A stretch of 64,000 nt of DNA. It comes from Bacteroidales bacterium (GTDB taxonomy: Bacteria > Bacteroidota > Bacteroidia > Bacteroidales > UBA932). Shown in pieces: positions 1 through 7,496 of this stretch. The position numbers and the translations under genes were made by a program. Where the stretch lies: NCBI GenBank assembly GCA_017617715.1, contig JAFZVQ010000067.1, positions 55,964 to 119,963 of the forward strand. Reading direction: 5' to 3'. Positions within the stretch are counted from its first letter, which is position 1; each line of letters starts with the position of its first letter. Under the pieces are notes generated by a model. The model searched no databases, was not told the origin of the DNA, and saw only the letters and a program-made list of their open reading frames with translations.

Positions 1-1
1 C

Positions 2-871
2 CACAAGGCGGAAGTGGGATTCGACCTCAAGATTGCGAAGCGCTACCGCCTCAGCGTGACACTCTACGACGAGCTGATGAAGAACGGCTACAGCTATGCC
101 CGCGACCTCAGCACCTTCGTCTGGGTGCCGTATAAGACATATAAGATAGGAGGCCACGACGCATCCGGTAATCCCCTGTTCACCACGGACAAGGACACGC
201 ACCGCTTCTTCTCCTACTACAGGCCCACAAACAACACCCGCGAGCACCACTACGGCCTCGAATACGAACTGGACCTGGGCCGCTTCAGCGGCATACGCAC
301 ATCATTCTTCCTCAACGGAGCATGGATGCACACCGCCACGTCGAGCTCCGGCGAGACCTACGCCCTCAACATGAAGGAAGGCAGCTACGTGGACAGCCAC
401 GTGGCAATCTACGACCCCGGCGTGCGAGAATACCACAACGAACGCTTCCTTACCACCCTGCGCACCACCCACAACATCCCGTCCATAGGCTTCGTCGTGA
501 CCCTGACCACCCAGCTGAACGTGTTCACGACCAACTGGACCGACTACCACAACGACGAGGCCCCGCAGCGTTACATCTCGAACGACGACGGCAAAGTGTA
601 TGATTTCACTGCGGAGATGGCTTCCGACCCCGCATATAGATACATGGTCGGCCAGCTGTCCGACAGCCGGTTCATCCACAGCCGGACCATCCCTACCGTG
701 GTGTTCAACCTCAACGTGACCAAGGAGATACGCAACTTCATGACAGCCTCCTTCTACGTCAACAACCTCTTCAACTCCAGGCCCCTGGATCCTTCAGAGA
801 TCACGAAAGGCTCCTACACGGAGCTCAACAACCCGATGTACTTTGGTTTTGAAATCAAACTCAAGATATGA
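2..871 (+). CDS. TonB-dependent outer-membrane receptor, C-terminal part (5' end outside window)
   Basis: The reading frame is open to the left edge, so this is the last 289 residues of a larger protein. The residues read like the distal beta-barrel of a TonB-dependent receptor: a 'HKAEVGFDLK' strand, many alternating aromatic/polar strands, an 'NNLFNSRPLDP' turn near the end and a terminal strand ending in FGFEIKLKI, which suits insertion by the Bam complex. No plug or signal peptide is visible because the start is missing. The stop codon overlaps the ATG of the DUF4876 lipoprotein gene (ATGA), so the two are probably translationally coupled. Such receptors import bulky ligands across the outer membrane; the ligand cannot be read from this fragment. 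Confidence 0.85.
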   Translation, partial: HKAEVGFDLKIAKRYRLSVTLYDELMKNGYSYARDLSTFVWVPYKTYKIGGHDASGNPLFTTDKDTHRFFSYYRPTNNTREHHYGLEYELDLGRFSGIRTSFFLNGAWMHTATSSSGETYALNMKEGSYVDSHVAIYDPGVREYHNERFLTTLRTTHNIPSIGFVVTLTTQLNVFTTNWTDYHNDEAPQRYISNDDGKVYDFTAEMASDPAYRYMVGQLSDSRFIHSRTIPTVVFNLNVTKEIRNFMTASFYVNNLFNSRPLDPSEITKGSYTELNNPMYFGFEIKLKI

Positions 872-2073
872 AGAAAATAATTCTTGCCGCCCTTGCGCTG
901 GCGGCATTCTGCGCATGTGACAAGACCCCGAAAGTCGTCACCGTGAAATGGATGGTTGAAATTGACGAATCGGCCCTCGGAGACGCACCAAGCCCCGGGA
1001 CCTACAACGTCAGCCTCACCAACATAGGCACCGAGGAGGTGAAGGAAATCACCGTGGAGGGCATCCGCTCGGAAGCCATCGACATACTCCCGGGCGTGTA
1101 CAACATCACAGCCCAGGCCCACGGTTCGCTCGGCGGAAGGGCATTCAACTACATCGGAAGCCTGGAGGGCGTCACGATATCCGCCACGGAAGGCGAACTC
1201 GCCTCCACCGTGAAGGTCTCGGCCACGGCATCTTCCGCCCTGGTGTTCAAGGAAATACACTACAATGGCAGTATGGTGTCCGGCTCCGCGAGCGCCCGCT
1301 ATCTCAAAGACACATTCTTCGAAATCTACAACAATTCCGAAGAGACTGTATATGCTGACGGAATATGCCTCGGAGACGTGCTCAGCCACAAAATCTTTGA
1401 CTTCTCTGACAAGCTCCCCAATGCCTCAGACTACGTGTTTATCGGCACCTACGTATGGCAAATCCCCGGCAGCGGCAAGGACTACCCCATCGCTCCCGGC
1501 GAGTCATTCATCATCGCCGCCTCGGCTATCGACCACACCAAGACAGCAGAGTCCCTCGACCTTTCCACGGCAGAGTTTGAAACCATTTGCGACAAATACA
1601 AAGATGACGGTGGCCAGGCCGACGCCAACGCCGTGAATATGGCTCTTGTCTGCACGATCAAGAAAACCTCGCTGGGAAACCAGTTTGGAAGGTTCACCGA
1701 TGCCGCATGGGCACTTTTCTATCCTTCCGTACCCCTTCGCAAAGACGGCGAGTATCTGGAATCCAACCACGCCAACAACTTTGGCCTTGAAGTGCTGAAA
1801 ACCGACATTCTCGACGCCATCGACCTTCTGAAGACGGAGAATCCGGACGACAAGCGCCTCGAGCCCGTGCTTGACGCCGGCTGGATCAAATGCGCGACCA
1901 CAGGCGGCAACCAGAGCGTCGTCCGCAAGATAGAATCCACCCGCCCGGACGGCTCCATCATCCTTCAGGACACCAACAACACCACCGTGGATTTCACGGT
2001 CAACGACAAGCCTGAAATTCGCCGCTACGGCGTGAAACGCCCTTCCTGGAGCACCTGGACCACGGCACAATGA
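868..2073 (+). CDS. DUF4876-type lipoprotein, partner of the upstream TonB receptor
   Basis: A 401-residue protein with a lipoprotein signal peptide (MKKIILAALALAAFCAC, lipobox Cys about residue 17), so it is probably anchored in the outer membrane. Residues about 25-115 look like an Ig/carboxypeptidase-regulatory-type beta domain. From about 120 the pattern 'LVFKEIHYNGS...FFEIYNNSEE..YADGICLGD' matches the DUF4876 family by recall. It overlaps the receptor gene upstream and the DUF6850 barrel downstream by 4 nt each, so the three form one coupled unit. The family's function is not established. By position it may be a surface ligand-binding or processing partner of the receptor; that is inference. 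Confidence 0.8.
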   Translation: MKKIILAALALAAFCACDKTPKVVTVKWMVEIDESALGDAPSPGTYNVSLTNIGTEEVKEITVEGIRSEAIDILPGVYNITAQAHGSLGGRAFNYIGSLEGVTISATEGELASTVKVSATASSALVFKEIHYNGSMVSGSASARYLKDTFFEIYNNSEETVYADGICLGDVLSHKIFDFSDKLPNASDYVFIGTYVWQIPGSGKDYPIAPGESFIIAASAIDHTKTAESLDLSTAEFETICDKYKDDGGQADANAVNMALVCTIKKTSLGNQFGRFTDAAWALFYPSVPLRKDGEYLESNHANNFGLEVLKTDILDAIDLLKTENPDDKRLEPVLDAGWIKCATTGGNQSVVRKIESTRPDGSIILQDTNNTTVDFTVNDKPEIRRYGVKRPSWSTWTTAQ

Positions 2074-3596
2074 CAAGAAAGGCCGCATACCTGCTGGCCC
2101 TTATGCTGGTGTCAGCCATCGCCCGTGCCGGAGGGCCGGACGACGGAGCTTCCTTGCGCCTGAGGCTCCTGCCGGCACTCTGGATGGACAGCGCCAATGC
2201 CGCCGGCCTGGCTTTCTCCGCACCGGAACGATTCAATACCCTTCAGGCAAGCTACAACCACGCAAGCGGAGACTACAGGAGGATGCAGGAAGGGGCCACG
2301 GTGTCCGAACTCAGCTTCGACACCAGCGGAGCGATGAAAGTGGGCAAGGTGCAGCTCTGGGGGCATTTCCGCTACGACAACGACACCGACACCGGCTCCT
2401 CGTTCAACACCCTGCTCTACGATCCCTTCGACGAGCGTTTCCTCTACACTGCCGCCGACACCGTGGCCGGCCAGTGGAAGAAACAGTCCTACCTGATGGA
2501 ATTCAAAGCAGCCCTGCCCGTGTCCGAAAGCCTGGCCGCCGGAATCCACGTGCGCTACAACGACCGTATCGCCGCCGGACAAATCGACCCGCGGGCTGAA
2601 TCCTACAACTATTCCGTCAGTGTCCGGCCCGGCCTGAGCTGGCGCACGGGGCGCAGCATCTTCGGGCTCAGCGGGCTCTACACCAATACTTTCGAGCGTT
2701 CCACCCCCTCCATAAGCAACAGCCAGGAAATACAACGCGTCTTTCTCCTCCGGGGCCTTGGCAACTGGGTGGGCGACCAGGTGGGCGGCAGTGGCCTCAG
2801 CACTATGTACTTCCGCTGCAACACCTGGGGCGGCAGCCTGCAGTACTCCCTGGAATCCCCATTCAGGCTGCTGGCATCCGTGGGATTCAGCTCCCATGAC
2901 ACTGCAATACGCGAAAGCGCCACACAGCCCAAGCCGCACGGCAGCACCAGGCGCCAGGAAATAGAAGGAGCCGTCACGGCCGTCTTCGGCAGCACGGTCT
3001 GGCAGAAAGCCGGTCTGTCCGTGTCGGGAGCCAAAACCACCGGCACCGAGCCCACGACCCAATGGGATACCGCCAGCGGTGAGTGGGTGGTGACTTTTAC
3101 CGCCGACCAGTGCGACTTCCTCACCGGTGACGCCCTGCTCTCCTACGAAGCCCTCATCCTCGAGGACGACTCCTATACATGGCGTTTCACCGGAAATGCA
3201 GGAATCCGGTCCAAGGCCGACACTTATGCCATGCCGGCAGCCTCATTCAGCTATACCAATCTCAGCCTCGATGCCGGAGCCGGACGCCGTTTTGCTTTCA
3301 ACCGCTCTTCCCTGATCCTGGAAGCCGGGGTCAAAGGGCTCAAGAATCTGGGGCACGCATATAACTACACAGGCCACAGGACAGGCACGGCGCCGGTCCG
3401 GGACCTCTATCCCCACGACATTGCGGTCCTGGGGGCCGACCTTATCCAGGGCCGGCTGGGCGCTGAATTCGCCATCGCCTTGAACAAAGGTCTGAGCCTC
3501 GCGCTTGCGGCTGAAGGATCATATCTTTCCGCCGCCTCCGACCTCGGTCCCCTCTCCCGCTGGGTAGCCTCAGGAGGAGTCAAGCTATACTTCTAA
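2070..3596 (+). CDS. DUF6850-like outer-membrane beta-barrel protein
   Basis: A 508-residue protein starting with a cleavable signal peptide (MTRKAAYLLALMLVSAIARA) and followed by amphipathic beta strands throughout. It ends in a strand with a terminal aromatic residue (GGVKLYF), the C-terminal signature recognised by BamA. There is no plug domain, so it is not a TonB receptor itself. The family call (DUF6850 outer-membrane barrel found beside DUF4876) is from recall of this gene trio. It is third in an overlapping operon whose transcript should end at the hairpin 3631-3674. Function is unknown. Confidence 0.75.
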   Translation: MTRKAAYLLALMLVSAIARAGGPDDGASLRLRLLPALWMDSANAAGLAFSAPERFNTLQASYNHASGDYRRMQEGATVSELSFDTSGAMKVGKVQLWGHFRYDNDTDTGSSFNTLLYDPFDERFLYTAADTVAGQWKKQSYLMEFKAALPVSESLAAGIHVRYNDRIAAGQIDPRAESYNYSVSVRPGLSWRTGRSIFGLSGLYTNTFERSTPSISNSQEIQRVFLLRGLGNWVGDQVGGSGLSTMYFRCNTWGGSLQYSLESPFRLLASVGFSSHDTAIRESATQPKPHGSTRRQEIEGAVTAVFGSTVWQKAGLSVSGAKTTGTEPTTQWDTASGEWVVTFTADQCDFLTGDALLSYEALILEDDSYTWRFTGNAGIRSKADTYAMPAASFSYTNLSLDAGAGRRFAFNRSSLILEAGVKGLKNLGHAYNYTGHRTGTAPVRDLYPHDIAVLGADLIQGRLGAEFAIALNKGLSLALAAEGSYLSAASDLGPLSRWVASGGVKLYF

Positions 3597-3605
3597 TTGG
3601 AGATA

Positions 3606-3630
3606 GATTCTTCACTTCGTTCAGAATGAC
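3606..3630. repeat. REP-like repeat unit, single arm
   Basis: The 25 bases here match the arms of the palindrome inside murE (38932-39006), with the shared pattern GATTCTTC.CTTCG.TCAGAATGAC. It lies in the 3' untranslated region just before the bidirectional terminator. It looks like a single, non-folded copy of a dispersed Bacteroidota repeat. Confidence 0.6.
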
Positions 3631-3674
3631 AATAATTAGAAAAGCCCGGCGGGAACCGGGCTTTTCTAATTATT
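3631..3674. terminator. Bidirectional rho-independent terminator between convergent operons
   Basis: A perfect 19-bp inverted repeat (3631-3649 with 3656-3674) has a 6-nt loop. The GC core (AAGCCCGG/CCGGGCTT) is flanked by A/T runs on both sides, so it can end both the DUF6850 transcript (+) and the peptide/lipoprotein operon (-). Confidence 0.9.
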
Positions 3675-3687
3675 AGAGAGTCAAGAC

Positions 3688-6600
3688 TTAATCCACATTG
3701 CGGATACAGCGGAGAGGCGCGGCTATGCGGTAGCTCACCTTTGTGCCGTTGCATGTGTACTGGCTGGCGTCAGCTTTATTGGTCATGGGCATGAAGCCGT
3801 AGAACTGCATGTTCTTAATGCCGCTTGAAGCATCATCGGTAGTGTTGTAAGTGACACCGGCGAAAGATGAGCCGCAGAACATACCGGAACTGATACGGTC
3901 TTTGTAGGCGGTCATAAAGCCCATGAGGGAACCGTTGGTCTTGGTGACGTCCTGAATTGAAATCATGCCGTATGCATCCATGCCAAAGCCAGCGGCATTC
4001 AGCAGAGCCATTGAGCCCTCAGTCCCGTTATAATACGGGGCGTCTGTCTTGGTGGTCATGCCGACGCACTTGCCGACAAGATTGACAATCTCTTCCACCG
4101 AAGGCACATGCCAGCCGGGAGGGCAGATGCCCTGGGCCTTTTCAAGGGCCTGGGCCTGCGCGGCCGAAGTAATGGCCCCCACACTGAGTCCGAGGGCCAC
4201 TTCAGCCTGATAGAGATACCCCTTGGCAGCAATATCCGCCTCGTCGGTAGTGAATTCCAGCGCAGTCTGGCCGGCGTTGATCTTAATAGGAGCGAACACG
4301 CCGGCAGTCACCGCGTTGACGTCTGTAGAAGGAGTCATGCCGGCAGGGAGATATGCAAGGTTGCTGGCCATCCACCAACGGCCGTCTGCAAGCTGCACTA
4401 TCGGATACTCCCTGCCGGCATACCTAAAATTTAGATTCGCCAGGTCTTCGGTGAAAGATGCGGAAGAGATGGGGTTGCCGGCGATAATGAGGTTGACATT
4501 CTCAGTCTTGCCTCCCTTGATGTTGCCGACAATATTGTCGATAGCCGGGACAGCGCCGTTCACCGTGGTGTTTGCCGTCACTTCCAGAGCACTGCTGCTC
4601 GTGCCGAGCGTGATGGTGTGCTCGGTGTCCTTCCTGAACCAGCCGAAGATGGAACCGGCAAAAGCGCCGGACACGGGAGCGTCGACCACACCGGTGAAAG
4701 TCTTTTCAGCCTCGCCGAAACCGCCCACGAAACCGCCGACCGCGCCATTGGAGCAGGCGCTGCTCACCGATCCCGTGTTGATACAACTATCAATATCGGC
4801 ATTGGCATAACCAATAAGGCCGCCGACTTCAGCTTCCTTTCCAGCCGAGGTATAAGAACTCGTATTGATCACATCGCCGCTGTTCTGGCATTCCTTCATG
4901 AGACCATTGAACCCGCCGGAAAGACCGCCGAAGCAGAGAGGCCCGTCAAAGTTGGCAGTAACCGTACCGGAATTAGTGCAGCTTTGCATGGTCAGCTGAC
5001 TGCCGCTGTACCCTCCGTTAATACCACCGAGATAGTTATAAGCAGTTGCATAAGTGACAACATTCTGGAGTGTCGTATTGCCGCTGTTCTGGCAATCCTT
5101 GATGACCGTCTGCTTGGCTGCAACTCCAATGAGGCCGCCGACATAATGCTGCTGGGCATTAATGGGGTTGTTGTCCTTGTCTCCATCAACGACCAGATTG
5201 CCTGTATTGGTACAATTGGTCACATTGGCATCTATAAAACCGGCAAGTGCACCGCCAAGGATGAACTTGGTGTTGGACTTGATAAGGATATCCGCTTTGT
5301 TATGGCAATTGACCAGATGTGCCGTAGCAGCACCGACCACACCTCCGCAGCAGAAGACAGGGCCGCCGGTTGAAATCATACTGGGGGTTATCTGAATGGC
5401 CACCTCATTGGTACAGTTCTCAACCGTCACCTCAGTGGATGAATTGTTGGCCATATCGCTGTACTTGCCGCTCATGAACGGACCTGCGCCACCGAACACC
5501 CCGCCAAAGGAAGAGTACTGGGTATTTCCGCCGCCCTGCGCCATTGCAGTACCGCCGGCTATACCGGCATCAATAATCATCTGGCCATAATTATGGCAGT
5601 CGGATGCATTACCGGTGACATAACCGGCCACACCACCGAAACTGGCGTCGGTAGCTGCGATTGATTTACCGCCGGTGTATTTGATAGAACCATAATTGCT
5701 GCAGCCGCGAATCTGGCCTTCGCAGGCGCCGATTACGCCGCCCATTGCAGGGTATGACCCTTTACCGCCGGCAGGATAAGACCATTCGACAGTACCTTTG
5801 TTGACACATCCCTCGATAATACCGTGCTCGGAAGGAGCATTGGCCACGGTAGGAGTAAGGCCGACAACGCCGCCGATACCGAACTTTTTCATCTGTTCAG
5901 TTTCGCCGCTGAAAACGAACTTGATGGAACCTTCGTTCACACAGTCCTTGACTATCACCTCTCCGGCCTTGTCGACATGGCCCACACGGGCGGCGACGCC
6001 GCCGATGGAGCTGACGGACTGGCTGGTTGTGGTGAGCTCCACATCAATCTTTCCGGTGAACTTGCAGCCGTCCACGAGACCTGTTGTGGATTCACCCACG
6101 ACGCCGCCGCAATAGACACGGCCAGCCTGGTCGGACTTAATGGTGATGTTACCTGCAACCTCGCAGTTCCTGATCACACCGGTATTGCCCTTGGAAACGA
6201 TAAAAGCGATGCCCGTCATGTCTTCGATGGCATCCGTCCAGTTGATGCTGCAGGAACTGTCTATCTTAAGATCCCAGATATAGCCGGAGTTGGTGGCGAA
6301 CAAGGCGTTGGACGCTGCCCAGTTCTTGATAGTGTGGCCGTGGCCGTCGAAATGGGCGGCCCAGGACTCGGCCGGGACGACGGTCTTGCCTTCCAGGTCG
6401 ATATCTGCCATCAGATTGACCCCAAGGCTGCCGGGATAAGTGGAAGCCTCGGAAAGGAAGTCGATAAGCTGATCGGCATTCATGATAATTGAATAGCACC
6501 AGGGGCAGTCTTTCAGGGCGTCACCAAGGTCGATACCCTTGTTGCGGGGCAGTGCGAAAGACTCGGTCTTCTCCCTTCTTGCCCATTTGCATTCGGTATC

Positions 6601-7329
6601 TGCAAATACTTCAAAACGCTTGACCTCCGGAGTCGGTGGCACTACGATATAATAAGTTTTTCCGGGGGTAAGGCCGCCATCAGGGGCTGCCATGATGTAG
6701 AACCCACCGGAACAGTTTACTATTTCAGGGGCCTCGCCGGTCGTGCTCACAGTCACCTTCATCTGGCCTGTCTGATATCCGCTCTGCTCAGCTGACCATA
6801 CGCCGGCATCCACAACTTCTTCCTTGTTGACGCATATACCGACCAGGGAGAAAGTGTTCTTGAACTGGGGCTTGGCTGCAGCATCGGCAAAATATGCCAC
6901 GGAAGAAAGGGCTTCGGGGCAGACGTTGCCGCCGGCAGGAATAACCTGCCAGTCCGGAATAGTCACATCAACCACATTCCCTTCGCGGCTACCGGCCTGG
7001 CTGAAAGGATAGACGGCGATGAAAGTGCTGGCGCCGGCAGGCACTGAGCCAGTGAGCTTCACGGCGTCGAAATCCACGGCAGAGACGGTGAATTTCTCCG
7101 GGGTGGTGGCGTCGCCTGCATACACGGCGACCTCGTCGCCGACAGCCCACACGACGGTGTTGCCGTCGAGGATAGCCTTGGTCTGGGCATCGCACTGTGC
7201 GGAAAGGGTGATCTCGACATAGCCGTCGCGGACAGGGGCAACCGGCATTTCATCGGCAGGGGCTGTCTCCTTCTGGCAGGAGACCAGCGCGGCAAAAGCT
7301 ATCGCCGCAAAAGCAAAATACTTCTTCAT
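3688..7329 (-). CDS. Large surface lipoprotein: fimbrillin-like N-domain, GLUG-like Cys repeats, C-terminal FISUMP domain
   Basis: A 1213-residue protein with a lipoprotein signal (MKKYFAFAAIAFAALVSC, Cys 18). Residues about 30-270 resemble the fimbrillin-type domain (a 'TKAILDGNTVVWAVGDEVAVY' pattern). From about 370 to 890 there are roughly 13 repeats built as 'GGVVG...v.nC.N.G.i', a GLUG-like beta-helix, most with a Cys in the turn. Residues about 970-1213 form a FISUMP-type domain ('REYPIVQLADGRWWMASNL', 'CPPGWHVPS', ending 'APLRCIRNVD'). It is the last gene of a minus-strand operon, 12 nt after the 45-aa peptide gene at 7342-7479, and its signal peptide is nearly identical to that of its paralogue at 7497-10277. 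It is probably surface exposed; whether it acts in adhesion or as a fimbrial accessory is unknown. Confidence 0.85.
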   Translation of the reverse strand: MKKYFAFAAIAFAALVSCQKETAPADEMPVAPVRDGYVEITLSAQCDAQTKAILDGNTVVWAVGDEVAVYAGDATTPEKFTVSAVDFDAVKLTGSVPAGASTFIAVYPFSQAGSREGNVVDVTIPDWQVIPAGGNVCPEALSSVAYFADAAAKPQFKNTFSLVGICVNKEEVVDAGVWSAEQSGYQTGQMKVTVSTTGEAPEIVNCSGGFYIMAAPDGGLTPGKTYYIVVPPTPEVKRFEVFADTECKWARREKTESFALPRNKGIDLGDALKDCPWCYSIIMNADQLIDFLSEASTYPGSLGVNLMADIDLEGKTVVPAESWAAHFDGHGHTIKNWAASNALFATNSGYIWDLKIDSSCSINWTDAIEDMTGIAFIVSKGNTGVIRNCEVAGNITIKSDQAGRVYCGGVVGESTTGLVDGCKFTGKIDVELTTTSQSVSSIGGVAARVGHVDKAGEVIVKDCVNEGSIKFVFSGETEQMKKFGIGGVVGLTPTVANAPSEHGIIEGCVNKGTVEWSYPAGGKGSYPAMGGVIGACEGQIRGCSNYGSIKYTGGKSIAATDASFGGVAGYVTGNASDCHNYGQMIIDAGIAGGTAMAQGGGNTQYSSFGGVFGGAGPFMSGKYSDMANNSSTEVTVENCTNEVAIQITPSMISTGGPVFCCGGVVGAATAHLVNCHNKADILIKSNTKFILGGALAGFIDANVTNCTNTGNLVVDGDKDNNPINAQQHYVGGLIGVAAKQTVIKDCQNSGNTTLQNVVTYATAYNYLGGINGGYSGSQLTMQSCTNSGTVTANFDGPLCFGGLSGGFNGLMKECQNSGDVINTSSYTSAGKEAEVGGLIGYANADIDSCINTGSVSSACSNGAVGGFVGGFGEAEKTFTGVVDAPVSGAFAGSIFGWFRKDTEHTITLGTSSSALEVTANTTVNGAVPAIDNIVGNIKGGKTENVNLIIAGNPISSASFTEDLANLNFRYAGREYPIVQLADGRWWMASNLAYLPAGMTPSTDVNAVTAGVFAPIKINAGQTALEFTTDEADIAAKGYLYQAEVALGLSVGAITSAAQAQALEKAQGICPPGWHVPSVEEIVNLVGKCVGMTTKTDAPYYNGTEGSMALLNAAGFGMDAYGMISIQDVTKTNGSLMGFMTAYKDRISSGMFCGSSFAGVTYNTTDDASSGIKNMQFYGFMPMTNKADASQYTCNGTKVSYRIAAPLRCIRNVD

Positions 7330-7341
7330 AGGGCGATAATT

Positions 7342-7479
7342 TTACCAGGTGAAATCTTCAAAGCCGCCGAAATCTTCGGTCAGGCCTTCAGGACTCTCGC
7401 AGAGTACGCTTTCGCAGTACTTCTCCGACAATTCGCAAACCGGAGCGCTATAGGCTCCCTTGAAAAGATTTGTAACCAT
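7342..7479 (-). CDS. 45-residue conserved Cys-containing peptide, copy 1
   Basis: A short gene read directly from the minus strand: ATG at 7479, TAA at 7342. The peptide starts MVTNLFKGAY and ends LTEDFGGFEDFTW; its Cys residues are at 15, 22 and 27. It has no signal peptide or membrane segment and is acidic with an aromatic tail. It is 34/45 identical to the peptide at 10290-10427, and the last 22 residues are identical. Both copies lie 12 nt upstream of a large MKKYFAFAAIA lipoprotein gene. Repeated position plus stronger conservation of the tail argue that it is a real gene. Function is unknown. Confidence 0.75.
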   Translation of the reverse strand: MVTNLFKGAYSAPVCELSEKYCESVLCESPEGLTEDFGGFEDFTW

Positions 7480-7496
7480 ATTTGTAGATAAAAAAA

